Shown piece after piece: positions 8,449-16,932 of a DNA stretch of 64,000 bases. The number at the start of each line of letters is the position of its first letter. Position 1 is the first letter of the stretch. Location: the NCBI RefSeq assembly GCF_002008315.2, contig NZ_MVDG02000002.1:1-64000 (forward strand), in the 5' to 3' direction. A model generated the notes under the pieces. That model searched no databases. It had not been told where the DNA came from and saw only the letters and a list, made by a program, of their open reading frames with translations. A program made the translations under genes and the position numbers. The DNA is from Arthrobacter sp. KBS0703. GTDB lineage: Bacteria; Actinomycetota; Actinomycetes; Actinomycetales; Micrococcaceae.

Positions 8449-9759
8449 ATGGCAGCACACACAGCACCGTCCCTCACCGCCGGCCCGGGCCGACGCACAA
8501 TCCTGAAGACCATGGGCGTGGGTGTTGCCGGGCTGGCCGGCGTGCCGCTGCTGGCAGCCTGCACCGGGGGCACCGGCCCCTCCGGCGGAGGCACTGATTC
8601 CTCGGGACTCACTTTCGGCTCAGGGTCCTCCGACGAGGTTCCCAAGAAGGCCTACCAGGCAGTGACCGATGCCTTCACGAAAAAGACGGGCAAGACCGTT
8701 AACACCAACGTGGTGCCGCACAACGACTTCCAGAACAAGATCAACTCCTACCTGCAGGGCTCGCCGGACGACACGTTCACCTGGTTCGCGGGCTACCGGA
8801 TGCAGTTCTACGCCGGCAAGGGCCTCCTCGCTCCCGTCGATGATGTCTGGGAGAAGATCGGCGGAAATTTCTCGGATGCCCTGAAGAAAGCCTCCACCGG
8901 CCCTGACGGCAAGATGTACTTCGTGCCGAACTACAACTACCCGTGGGGTTTCTTCTACCGCAAGAGCCTCTGGGCGGAGAAGGGCTACGAGGTTCCGGAA
9001 AATTTCGATGCCCTCAAGACGCTGGCGGCCAAGATGAAGGCCGACGGTATCATCCCGATCGGCTTTGCCGACAAGGACGGCTGGCCGGCCATGGGCACGT
9101 TCGACTACATCAACATGCGGCTCAACGGCTACCAGTTCCACGTGGACCTCTGTTCACACAAGGAATCCTGGGACCAGCCGAAGGTGACCGAGGTGTTCAC
9201 CACGTGGTCCGCGCTGCTTCCCTTCCAGGACCCGGCAGCGCTGGGCCAGACCTGGCAGGACGCGGCCAAGTCACTGGCGGCCAAGAAGACCGGCATGTAC
9301 CTGCTCGGCTCCTTCGTCACCCAGCAGTTCACGGATCCCGCCGTGCTCAAGGACATCGACTTCTTCCCGTTCCCGGAGATCGCCACTGAAGGCCGCGACG
9401 CTGTCGAAGCCCCCATCGACGGCCTGCTCCTGTCCAAGAAAGGCGGCGAGAACTCGGCGGCGCGCCAGTTCATGGAATTCATCGGCACGCCCGAGGCCCA
9501 GGACGCCTACGCCGCCGTGGACCCCTCCAACATCGCCACCGCCAAGGGCGCGGACACTTCCAAATTCAGCGAGCTGAACAAGAAATGTGCCGAGACCATC
9601 GCCAACGCCAAGTCCATCAGCCAGTTCTTCGACCGTGACGCCCTTCCCGCCATGGCCAACAACGTCATGATTCCCGCCCTGCAGACCTTCCTCAAGGACG
9701 GCAAGATGGACGTCAAAAACCTCGAGGCCCAGGCCAAGACCCTCTACGCGGCCCAGTAG
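8449..9759 (+). CDS. Extracellular sugar-binding lipoprotein of an ABC importer
   Basis: This is a 436-residue family 1 extracellular solute-binding protein. The N-terminus carries a twin-arginine-like RRTILK followed by a hydrophobic stretch and the lipobox LAAC, so it should be lipidated and held at the outer face of the membrane. The ATG at 8449 is preferred over the frame opening at 8413 because AAGGGAGAG precedes it. Two membrane permeases follow within 13 bp. No ATP-binding protein is encoded here, which is typical of carbohydrate systems in this group that share a common MsiK-like ATPase. The substrate cannot be told from sequence. No hydrolase is in the operon. Confidence 0.9.
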   Translation: MAAHTAPSLTAGPGRRTILKTMGVGVAGLAGVPLLAACTGGTGPSGGGTDSSGLTFGSGSSDEVPKKAYQAVTDAFTKKTGKTVNTNVVPHNDFQNKINSYLQGSPDDTFTWFAGYRMQFYAGKGLLAPVDDVWEKIGGNFSDALKKASTGPDGKMYFVPNYNYPWGFFYRKSLWAEKGYEVPENFDALKTLAAKMKADGIIPIGFADKDGWPAMGTFDYINMRLNGYQFHVDLCSHKESWDQPKVTEVFTTWSALLPFQDPAALGQTWQDAAKSLAAKKTGMYLLGSFVTQQFTDPAVLKDIDFFPFPEIATEGRDAVEAPIDGLLLSKKGGENSAARQFMEFIGTPEAQDAYAAVDPSNIATAKGADTSKFSELNKKCAETIANAKSISQFFDRDALPAMANNVMIPALQTFLKDGKMDVKNLEAQAKTLYAAQ

Positions 9760-9771
9760 CAGGGGACCGTC

Positions 9772-10743
9772 ATGAGCACTACAGCAAGAGACCTGGTCCC
9801 ACCGGAATCCAGGGCACCGTCCGGAGCGCAGGCCAAGGGCGTCAAAAGCGGGAAGGTCCGGCGGCTTTCCAAACGGGACAAGATCGTCCTGACCCTGATG
9901 GTCGGCATTCCGACGCTCATCCAGCTCGTTTTTGTCTGGCTGCCCACCCTGATGTCCATCGCCCTGAGCTTCACGCGCTGGAACGGACTGGCCTTGACCG
10001 ACATCAGGCCGGCAGACCTCGGTAACTACCAGTACATCTCGCAGGACTACCCGCCGTTCTGGCCGGCCATGCAGCACAACCTGCTCTGGCTTGCGTTCCT
10101 GGCCCTCGTGGCCACGCCGCTGGGACTCCTGCTGGCTGTGCTGTTGGACCAGCAGATCCGCGGCAGCAAAATCTACCAGAGCATTTTCTTCGCTCCCGTA
10201 ATGCTGTCCCTGGCCTTGATCGGCATCATCTGGCAGCTCTTCTACCAGCGGGACAACGGCCTGCTGAACTTCCTGCTGGGCACGTCCGGCACCCCGCAGG
10301 CCGTTGACTGGTTCGGTGACTCCTCCGTCAACATCTGGGCAGCCCTGATCGCCGCCACCTGGCGCCATGCCGGCTACGTCATGCTGCTGTACCTGGCCGG
10401 CCTCAAGGGCGTCGACCCGAGCCTCAAGGAGGCCGCGGCGATCGATGGCGCGAACGCGGTGCAGACGTTCTTCCGGGTGGTTTTCCCGGCCATGCGCCCC
10501 ATCAACGTGGTGATCGTCGTGATCACCATCATCGAGTCGCTGCGTGCGTTCGACGTCGTCTATGTCATCAACCGCGGCACCAACGGCCTGGAGCTGATCA
10601 GTGCCCTGGTGATCCAGAACCTGGTGGGAGAGGGGCAGGTGATCGGCGTCGGCTCAGCCCTTGCGGTGGTCCTGCTGGTGATCTCCCTGGTCCCCATCGT
10701 CTTCTACCTCAGCCGCACCTTCGGCAAGGAGAACAGAGCATGA
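9772..10743 (+). CDS. Sugar ABC transporter permease, MalF/UgpA type
   Basis: This is a 323-residue inner-membrane permease with about six hydrophobic segments. It carries the conserved EAA loop seen as LKEAAAIDGANAVQTFFRVVFP, which docks with the ATPase. The cytoplasmic N-terminus is rich in Lys and Arg. It lies 12 bp after the binding protein and overlaps the next permease by ATGA, so the three are co-translated. The MalF/UgpA assignment comes from gene order and the EAA form. Confidence 0.9.
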   Translation: MSTTARDLVPPESRAPSGAQAKGVKSGKVRRLSKRDKIVLTLMVGIPTLIQLVFVWLPTLMSIALSFTRWNGLALTDIRPADLGNYQYISQDYPPFWPAMQHNLLWLAFLALVATPLGLLLAVLLDQQIRGSKIYQSIFFAPVMLSLALIGIIWQLFYQRDNGLLNFLLGTSGTPQAVDWFGDSSVNIWAALIAATWRHAGYVMLLYLAGLKGVDPSLKEAAAIDGANAVQTFFRVVFPAMRPINVVIVVITIIESLRAFDVVYVINRGTNGLELISALVIQNLVGEGQVIGVGSALAVVLLVISLVPIVFYLSRTFGKENRA

Positions 10744-11648
10744 GCACCACGGCCCGCGCAGGCGTTCCGTCCGTGGCGGAGCGCCGTTCCGGCAGCAAGC
10801 CAAAACGGCATTACGGAACCCACATCTTCCTCACGGTCATGGCCGTCATGTGGCTCATTCCGCTCGGATGGGCTCTCTTCACGGCCCTGCGGCCCATCGC
10901 CTCCACCAATGAATACGGCTACTTCAGCATCGCCGGAGACTTCAACTTCGACAACTTCGTCCAGGCCTGGACGCAGGGCGGCATCGCGAAGTACTTCTGG
11001 AACTCGGTGATCATCTCCGTTCCGGCGGTCCTGCTGGTGCTGTTCCTGGCATCCATGATGGCGTTCGCCGTCAGCCGGGTGAGCTGGAAGTTCAACGTCA
11101 CGCTGCTCATCATGTTCACTGCCGGCAACCTGCTGCCGCCCCAGGTCCTGGCGGCGCCGCTGTTCGAGATGGCCAAGCATTTCGAAGTGCCGTACGCCTT
11201 CAGCGATTCCGGCAACATGCTGAACACGTACATCGCGGTCATCGCCGTGAACACGGCCTTCCAGATGGGCTTCTGCACGTTCGTCCTGTCCAACTACATG
11301 AAGGCGCTCTCCCCCGACCTGACCGAGGCCGCACTGGTGGACGGGGCGGGCATCTGGCGCCAGTACCGGGAGATCATCATGCCGCTGTGCCGGCCGGCCT
11401 TTGCCGCGCTCGGCACCTTGGAAGTCATCTTCATCTACAACGACTATTTCTGGCCCCTCATCTTCATCCAGAGCGGCGACAGGCTTCCCGTCACCACGGC
11501 CATCAACAACCTCCAGGGCGAATTCCTGAACGACTACAACCTGCTGGCGGCCGGAGCCGTGATCACCGTTATTCCGACGCTGATCGTCTACCTGCTCCTG
11601 CAGCGGCAGTTTGTTGCCGGGCTGACTCTTGGTTCCAGCAAGGGGTAA
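10740..11648 (+). CDS. Sugar ABC transporter permease, MalG/UgpE type
   Basis: This is a 302-residue permease with six or so membrane spans. Its EAA loop is LTEAALVDGAGIWRQYREIIMP. The start codon overlaps the stop of the preceding permease (ATGA). It is the second half of the heterodimeric channel for the binding protein at 8449-9759. It is followed closely by the DeoR regulator gene. Confidence 0.9.
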   Translation: MSTTARAGVPSVAERRSGSKPKRHYGTHIFLTVMAVMWLIPLGWALFTALRPIASTNEYGYFSIAGDFNFDNFVQAWTQGGIAKYFWNSVIISVPAVLLVLFLASMMAFAVSRVSWKFNVTLLIMFTAGNLLPPQVLAAPLFEMAKHFEVPYAFSDSGNMLNTYIAVIAVNTAFQMGFCTFVLSNYMKALSPDLTEAALVDGAGIWRQYREIIMPLCRPAFAALGTLEVIFIYNDYFWPLIFIQSGDRLPVTTAINNLQGEFLNDYNLLAAGAVITVIPTLIVYLLLQRQFVAGLTLGSSKG

Positions 11649-11702
11649 GCGAAGATGGCAGGAGCAGCCACGCCGCCGCCGTCACCGCTTGAGAGGATTC
11701 CG

Positions 11703-12485
11703 ATGCTTCCCGCCGCCCGCCACCAGTCCATAGTGGATGCCGTCCAGCGCGAGCGCGTGGTCCGTGTCTCGGACCTCGCCCAGCTGCTGGGCGTGTCCCT
11801 CATGACCGTGCGCCGGGACATCGAAACGCTGGAGGAAAGCGGGCAGGTGGAGCGGATCCACGGTGGCGCCAAGCTGCCCGGCGACGCCAGCACCCACGAG
11901 CCCGGATTCGAACTCAAGTCCACCCAGCTGACGGCGCAGAAGCGCGCCATTGCCGTGGAGGCCGCCAGCATGGTGCATGAGGGCATGGCCGTGGCCCTCA
12001 GCGCGGGCACCACCACCTGGGCGCTGGCCAAGGAGCTCGTGAACGGCCCGCGGATCACCGTGGTGACCAACTCGATCCGTATCGCCGACCTCTTCCACCA
12101 CGGTGCGGCGTCGGGCGGCCCGCGGCACAGCTCAACGGTGATCCTAATCGGCGGCGAGCGCACGCCGTCGGACGCGCTGGTGGGACCCATTGCCACCGCG
12201 GCGCTCAGGCAGTTGCACCTGGACCTGCTGTTCCTCGGCGTGCACGGCATGGACGCCGAGGCCGGCTACACAACCCCCAACCTTCTGGAAGCCGAAACCG
12301 ACCGCGCCTTCGTGGCCGCCTCCCGCAAAGTAGTGGTCCTGGCCGACCACACCAAGTGGGGCACCCAGGGCATCAGCACCATCGCGGAACTCGAGGAAGC
12401 CGACGAGGTGATCAGTGGTGCCGGCCTGTCCGGCGAAGCCCAGCGCATCCTCCGCGACCGGGTAAGCCGGCTGCGGCTCGTCTAG
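11703..12485 (+). CDS. DeoR-family transcriptional regulator
   Basis: The protein has 260 residues from the ATG at 11703, which follows GAGAGG by 6 nt. An alternative ATG at 11655 would add 16 residues without known homology. The N-terminal winged helix-turn-helix is RQHSIVD-like, with VSDLAQLLGVSLMTVRRDIETLEESG as its two helical parts. The C-terminal DeoR sensor domain shows ALSAGTTTWALAK, a sugar-phosphate-binding signature, and HGMDAEAGYTTPNLLEAET. It ends the first sugar ABC operon and is probably its repressor, responding to a phosphorylated sugar. The likely operator is the palindrome at 8407-8422. The effector is unknown. Confidence 0.9.
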   Translation: MLPAARHQSIVDAVQRERVVRVSDLAQLLGVSLMTVRRDIETLEESGQVERIHGGAKLPGDASTHEPGFELKSTQLTAQKRAIAVEAASMVHEGMAVALSAGTTTWALAKELVNGPRITVVTNSIRIADLFHHGAASGGPRHSSTVILIGGERTPSDALVGPIATAALRQLHLDLLFLGVHGMDAEAGYTTPNLLEAETDRAFVAASRKVVVLADHTKWGTQGISTIAELEEADEVISGAGLSGEAQRILRDRVSRLRLV

Positions 12486-12507
12486 GCCGCGATCCCCTGA
12501 AACTTCG

Positions 12508-13536
12508 TCAGCCGCAGCCGCAGGACTGCCGGACCAGCAGCCGGGTCGGAAAGACCTGGTGCCGCGGCGGCTCGGCACGGTCGGCGCCGACAAGCGCGCG
12601 CACTGCGGCCTCCGCCATGGCGCGCACGGGCTGTTCAACAGTGGTCAGCGGCGGCCACGAATACTCAGCCTCCACCGAGCCGTCGAAGGATGCCAGCGCC
12701 ACGTCGCCGGGCACGGCCAGTCCCGCTTCATGGAGGACCCGGAGTATGCCGATCGCCTGCATATCCGAGCTCGCAAAGATCGCCGTTGGCCGGTTCGCCG
12801 AGGCAAGGAGCCGCTTGCCGGCCGCGTACCCGCCGACCCGGGTGAACGCGCTGCGTGCGATCGGCCCTTCGGGCAGGCCGGCGTCCTTGAGGGCCCGCAG
12901 CCACCCGTCCTCACGGGCGTCCCCTTCGTTTCCCGTGGTGGTACCCATCGCCAGGCCGATGTTGGTGTGGCCGTGCCCGATCAGGTGCTCCACGGCGGTG
13001 CGGGCCCCTTCGGCCAGGTCCACACCCACCGTGGTGAAGCCTGCGGACCTCTCGCTGTGGCTCAGGAGCACGGACGGTATCTCCGCAGCCTGCAGGTCAG
13101 CCAGGTCCGGGTCCAACAGCACACTCGCCAAAACCACCCCGTCCACCTGCCGGGCGGCGAGGTTCCGGATGTTCCGGCGCTCCTTGGCAAGGTTCCCGTC
13201 CGAATTCGTCAGGAAGAGCGCGAAGCCCAGCTCTGCCGCCGCGTCCTCCACGGCATGGGCCAGCAAGGAGAAGAAGGGGTTGCTGTTGTCCGGGATGATG
13301 AGGCCGATGGTCTCCGTTGAGCCCAGCTTCAGCGCCCTCGCCGCCGCGTTGGGCCGGTAGCCCAGGAGCCTGATGGCCTCCTGGACCCTGGCTTCCGTGG
13401 CTGGCGCTACCTTCTTGGGGCCTCCGTTCACAACGTAACTGACGACGGCGGTGCTCACCCCGGCGTACCGGGCAACATCCTTGCGGGTCACCTGGGTTCG
13501 CGGGGCGGGCACTGCCGGAGTCGTCATGGTGTCCAT
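12508..13536 (-). CDS. LacI-family transcriptional regulator
   Basis: This is a 342-residue repressor. The N-terminal HTH is KDVARYAGVSTAVVSYVVN, followed by a hinge and a periplasmic-binding-like sugar domain (GLIIPDNSNPFFSLL; VDGVVLASV). It lies 5 bp downstream of the oxidoreductase stop on the same strand, so the two are an operon. This operon diverges from the alpha-galactosidase/ABC operon. The LacI-type inverted repeat at 14898-14917 overlaps the promoter of that operon and is the probable target. The inducer is likely a galactoside or derivative, inferred from the neighbouring GH36 enzyme. Confidence 0.92.
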   Translation of the reverse strand: MDTMTTPAVPAPRTQVTRKDVARYAGVSTAVVSYVVNGGPKKVAPATEARVQEAIRLLGYRPNAAARALKLGSTETIGLIIPDNSNPFFSLLAHAVEDAAAELGFALFLTNSDGNLAKERRNIRNLAARQVDGVVLASVLLDPDLADLQAAEIPSVLLSHSERSAGFTTVGVDLAEGARTAVEHLIGHGHTNIGLAMGTTTGNEGDAREDGWLRALKDAGLPEGPIARSAFTRVGGYAAGKRLLASANRPTAIFASSDMQAIGILRVLHEAGLAVPGDVALASFDGSVEAEYSWPPLTTVEQPVRAMAEAAVRALVGADRAEPPRHQVFPTRLLVRQSCGCG

Positions 13537-13541
13537 GCTAG

Positions 13542-14744
13542 CTACTGCGCCGCCGGGGCATCGCCGAAGTCGCGGATGGCCAGGCGTTCGCCGTTCTGCT
13601 GGGCCGAGGCATGGGCCACGATTCCGGGAAGCGTGAACCGAGCGGCCACCCAGGCGTTGACGGGCGGCAGCGTGCCGGTGTTGACCGCCGTCACGAAGTC
13701 GTCCACCAGGAACTGGTGGCTGCCTTCGTGGCCGGTCGGGGCTCCGAGGTATTCGTCCGGCAGCCGTCCGCGGTCGTGCACCGGGGCAAGCCCGGAGATG
13801 AAGGCGTCGCGCAGTTCGGGGGCAACGCCGGCCAGCGAGGGATCATCCAGCGGGATGCTGGGCCGGGTTTCCACCTGGTCCGAGATGTCGTGGACGTTTT
13901 CCTTGTCCTGCCACACCGTCACCGTCGCGATCTGCTCGAAGCTGGCCTCGGTGCCGAAAAAGCGGAACCGGGACTCACGGATGTGGGACGGGTAGCCAAC
14001 CCGGCGCATTTCGTTGGTGCGCATCGCACCGCCGTCGTTCAGTTCGAACAGCGCCGTGGCGTTGGAGAAGTCGTTGCCGAACATGCTCACGTCCTTGTCG
14101 AACACGCCGTCCCCGCGGTCGTCCTTGACGCCGATACAGCTGACGCTGACCGCGTGCGACGGCAGCACCCCCAGGACGCCGCCGATGGCATGGGTGGGGT
14201 AGAGCATGGGCGGGTAGCTGGCGGTCTCCTTCCAGCGGTCGCCGCCGCTGTACTGGTAGGCATCATAGAAGCCGAGGTCCATGTCGTGGACGTAGTCGCC
14301 TTCGCTGTAGAAGATCCGGCCGAATTTGCCGGCGGCATGCTGGTTGCGGGCATAGACGGTCGCCGGGTTGTAGTAGCTGGTCTCCCCCATGGCGTAGACG
14401 AGCCCGGTTTCCTTCACGGCCTCGATGATGCGTTCGATCTCCTCTTCGGAAACCGCCATGGGCACTGCCGAGTAGACGTGCTTGCCGGCGCGCAGCGCCT
14501 GCTCCACGAGCGGCCCGTGGGTCCAGCGCTGCGTGAAGATGGCGACGGCGTCGACGTCGGACGCCAGCAGTTCCTCGAAGCTGTCCATGGTTCCGTCGAG
14601 CCCCCACGTTGCTTGGGCGGCCGCGGCCCGTTCCGGCCGTTCGTCGACGACGTAGACCTCCGTGACTCCCGGGTGGAGCTTAAAAAGATGGGCGAAATGG
14701 CCGCCGAACTGTCCGACGCCGACGACTCCGATTGAAAACGCCAT
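13542..14744 (-). CDS. Gfo/Idh/MocA-family oxidoreductase
   Basis: This is a 400-residue NAD(P)-dependent dehydrogenase. The Rossmann motif is at the N-terminus (GVVGVGQFGGHF), and the family's conserved EKP-like region is replaced by YSAVPMAVSEEEIE. The C-terminal alpha/beta domain contains YPPMLYPTHAIGG. It is the first gene of the minus-strand operon with the LacI regulator and is divergent from the galactoside operon. A role in oxidising a sugar released by the alpha-galactosidase is likely, but the exact substrate is not shown. Where most family members have EKP, the Lys-Pro pair is not obvious here, so the active site may be atypical. Confidence 0.85.
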   Translation of the reverse strand: MAFSIGVVGVGQFGGHFAHLFKLHPGVTEVYVVDERPERAAAAQATWGLDGTMDSFEELLASDVDAVAIFTQRWTHGPLVEQALRAGKHVYSAVPMAVSEEEIERIIEAVKETGLVYAMGETSYYNPATVYARNQHAAGKFGRIFYSEGDYVHDMDLGFYDAYQYSGGDRWKETASYPPMLYPTHAIGGVLGVLPSHAVSVSCIGVKDDRGDGVFDKDVSMFGNDFSNATALFELNDGGAMRTNEMRRVGYPSHIRESRFRFFGTEASFEQIATVTVWQDKENVHDISDQVETRPSIPLDDPSLAGVAPELRDAFISGLAPVHDRGRLPDEYLGAPTGHEGSHQFLVDDFVTAVNTGTLPPVNAWVAARFTLPGIVAHASAQQNGERLAIRDFGDAPAAQ

Positions 14745-14821
14745 TGTTTACCTTTCCCTGGCTGGCCCGCAGGTCCGGGCGCGAATGGCCCTAAGTGGGC
14801 TTGTTGAGAGTCTTGCACTGC

Positions 14822-14835
14822 AATCTACTCGAGTC
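14822..14835. promoter_or_regulatory. Degenerate second LacI-type operator
   Basis: AATCTACTCGAGTC (14822-14835) shares its first ten bases with the clear operator at 14899-14916 but lacks the full right arm. It sits 77 bp upstream of that site, near the divergent oxidoreductase. That is a spacing at which a tetrameric or looping repressor could use both. Confidence 0.5.
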
Positions 14836-14887
14836 AACGAATTAGCCAAGTGGAAACGTAACTTTCAATGTTTGCGGGAAGAAAAGC

Positions 14888-14917
14888 TTGCCACTCGGAA
14901 TCTACTCGTGTAGATTC
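14888..14917 (+). promoter_or_regulatory. Promoter and LacI-type operator of the alpha-galactoside operon
   Basis: TTGCCA (14888-14893) and TAGATT (14911-14916) are separated by 17 bp, a standard sigma-70-type promoter. The inverted repeat GAATCTAC-TCGT-GTAGATTC (14898-14917) has perfect 8-bp arms and covers the spacer and the -10 box. A bound LacI protein would block RNA polymerase. The divergent LacI gene is at 12508-13536. Confidence 0.78.
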
Positions 14918-14960
14918 TCATTCAGTTGTTACCCACATCACAGTCAGGAAAGGGTCGAAG

Positions 14961-15917
14961 ATGACCACCCTTACCAAGCAGCAACAGGACCCGGCAGCCC
15001 GGGTCGGACTCCCCAAGGCAGGGAAGCCCGCCCGCAGGAGCCTTACCAACCGCCTCGGCGACCTGAAGGTCGCCCTGTTCTTCATCTTCCCGGCGATGAT
15101 CGGCTTTGTTCTCTTCTATTTGGTCCCCACCATCCGGGGCGTCTACCTCAGCTTCACCGAGTACAGCATCCTGGGTGACCCCACCTGGATCGGCATCAAG
15201 AACTACACCGCCATGCTCGGCGATGAACTGTTCTGGAACGCCATGGCAGTCACCGTCCAGTACGTCGGCCTGAACATCGGCTTCCAGACCGTCATCGCCC
15301 TTGGACTGGCCCTCCTCATGCACCGCGTCGCAAAGTCCACATTCATCCGCGGCGCTTTGCTGCTGCCCTTCCTGGTGGCGAATGTGATCGTCGCGCTGCT
15401 GTGGTTCTGGATGCTCGACTACCAGATGGGCATCGTCAACGAAATCATCAGCTGGATGGGCCTGCCCCGCATCGCCTTCTTCGGCAGCGAGCAATGGGCC
15501 ATTCCCACCATCGCCGCCGTCAACGTATGGCGCCACATGGGCTACACCGCCCTCCTGATCTTTGCCGGCCTGCAGTCCATCCCCAACCACGTCTACGAGG
15601 TTGCATCACTAGACGGCGCCTCCCCCACCCGGACGTTCTGGAGCATCACCATGCCGCTCCTGCGCCCCGTCATGGTGCTGGTGCTGGTGGTCACCGTGAT
15701 CGGGTCCTTCCAGGTGTTCGACACCGTGGCAGTGACTACGGGCGGTGGCCCGGTCAACGCCTCCCGCGTCATCCAGATGTACATCTACCAAAAGGCCTTC
15801 GGCGAATCGGACTTCGGCTACGCATCGGCACTGTCCGTCATTCTCTTCCTCATTCTTGCCCTGGTGGCCTTCGTGCAAATGAAGTTCCTCAAGGGCAACG
15901 AATCGGATCTGGACTAA
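14961..15917 (+). CDS. Galactoside ABC transporter permease, MalF/UgpA type
   Basis: The protein has 318 residues from the ATG at 14961, which follows AGGAAAGGG. Upstream in-frame codons to 14868 would overlap the operator and promoter and are rejected as coding. It has six hydrophobic segments, and the EAA loop is seen as YEVASLDGASPTRTFWSITMP. It is the first gene of the operon permease-permease-binding protein-alpha-galactosidase and is probably the larger half of an importer for alpha-galactosides such as melibiose or raffinose. That substrate is inferred from the neighbouring enzyme. Confidence 0.9.
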   Translation: MTTLTKQQQDPAARVGLPKAGKPARRSLTNRLGDLKVALFFIFPAMIGFVLFYLVPTIRGVYLSFTEYSILGDPTWIGIKNYTAMLGDELFWNAMAVTVQYVGLNIGFQTVIALGLALLMHRVAKSTFIRGALLLPFLVANVIVALLWFWMLDYQMGIVNEIISWMGLPRIAFFGSEQWAIPTIAAVNVWRHMGYTALLIFAGLQSIPNHVYEVASLDGASPTRTFWSITMPLLRPVMVLVLVVTVIGSFQVFDTVAVTTGGGPVNASRVIQMYIYQKAFGESDFGYASALSVILFLILALVAFVQMKFLKGNESDLD

Positions 15918-15929
15918 GGAACCCCAGCC

Positions 15930-16859
15930 ATGAGCACCTCTACACTCACCCGCAAGAAGTCCCTGAATACCGTTCCCGCCAAGAAGCCGGTCAACTGGCG
16001 GCGCGTCGGAGCCTGGGCCCTGGTGGCCATCGCCGTAGCCGTCACCGTTGCACCCTTCCTGTGGATGCTGCGCACCGCGTTGTCCAGCAACGCCTCGCTG
16101 GCATCCAACGCCGGCAACCTGCTGCCCGCGGACTTCAGCCTCGGCGCCTTCAAGAGGGTCCTCGGGATGCAGAGCCCGGAAGAGGCCATCGCTGAGGGAG
16201 GCTCGGGAGCCGCCATCAACTTCTGGCTGTACCTCCGGAACTCGGTGATCTTCGCCAGCGTCACCACCGCCGGGCAGGTCTTCTTCAGCGCGATGGCAGC
16301 CTACGCGTTCTCCCGGCTCCGCTGGCCCGGACGGAACGCCGTGTTCGCCCTGTTCCTGGCCACCATGATGGTCCCGCCGATCTTCACCGCGCTGCCCAAC
16401 TTCCTCATGATCAAGAACATGGGCCTGCTCAACACGTTCGCCGGAATGACGCTGCCCTTCCTGTTCATGACCCCGTTCGCCATCTTCTTCCTGCGCCAGT
16501 TCTTCCTCAGCATGTCCCGGGAAGTGGAGGAAGCCGCAATGCTCGACGGTGCCAAGCACCTGAGGATCTTCTTCCAGATCGTCCTGCCGAATGCCGCCGC
16601 CCCCCTCGCCACCCTGGCGCTGCTGACCTTCATCGGCCAGTGGAACGAATACTTCTGGCCGCTGCTGGTGGGCCAGGACGAAAACGTCCGCGTGCTCACC
16701 GTGGGCCTGGGCGTCTTCAAGTCCCAGTCCCCGCAGGGCGCCCCGGACTGGACCGGACTGATGGCCGCCACGCTGGTGGCCGCCGTCCCCGTGCTCCTGC
16801 TGTTCATCGCCTTCGGCAAGAAGGTGGTCAACTCCATCGGCTTCTCCGGCATCAAATAA
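15930..16859 (+). CDS. Galactoside ABC transporter permease, MalG/UgpE type
   Basis: This is a 309-residue partner permease 12 bp downstream of the first, with AAGGA before the ATG. The conserved EAA loop reads VEEAAMLDGAKHLRIFFQIVLP. Six membrane segments are apparent, and the basic N-terminus (RKKSLNTVPAKK) is cytoplasmic. No ATPase gene is present in the operon, so a shared ATPase elsewhere is likely. Confidence 0.9.
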   Translation: MSTSTLTRKKSLNTVPAKKPVNWRRVGAWALVAIAVAVTVAPFLWMLRTALSSNASLASNAGNLLPADFSLGAFKRVLGMQSPEEAIAEGGSGAAINFWLYLRNSVIFASVTTAGQVFFSAMAAYAFSRLRWPGRNAVFALFLATMMVPPIFTALPNFLMIKNMGLLNTFAGMTLPFLFMTPFAIFFLRQFFLSMSREVEEAAMLDGAKHLRIFFQIVLPNAAAPLATLALLTFIGQWNEYFWPLLVGQDENVRVLTVGLGVFKSQSPQGAPDWTGLMAATLVAAVPVLLLFIAFGKKVVNSIGFSGIK

Positions 16860-16932
16860 GCCTCTCCCTCCAGACAACCCCGTCAAACCGCCGCTCCCGG
16901 CACCCCCTTGCACCACCCAAGAAAGGTCCATC

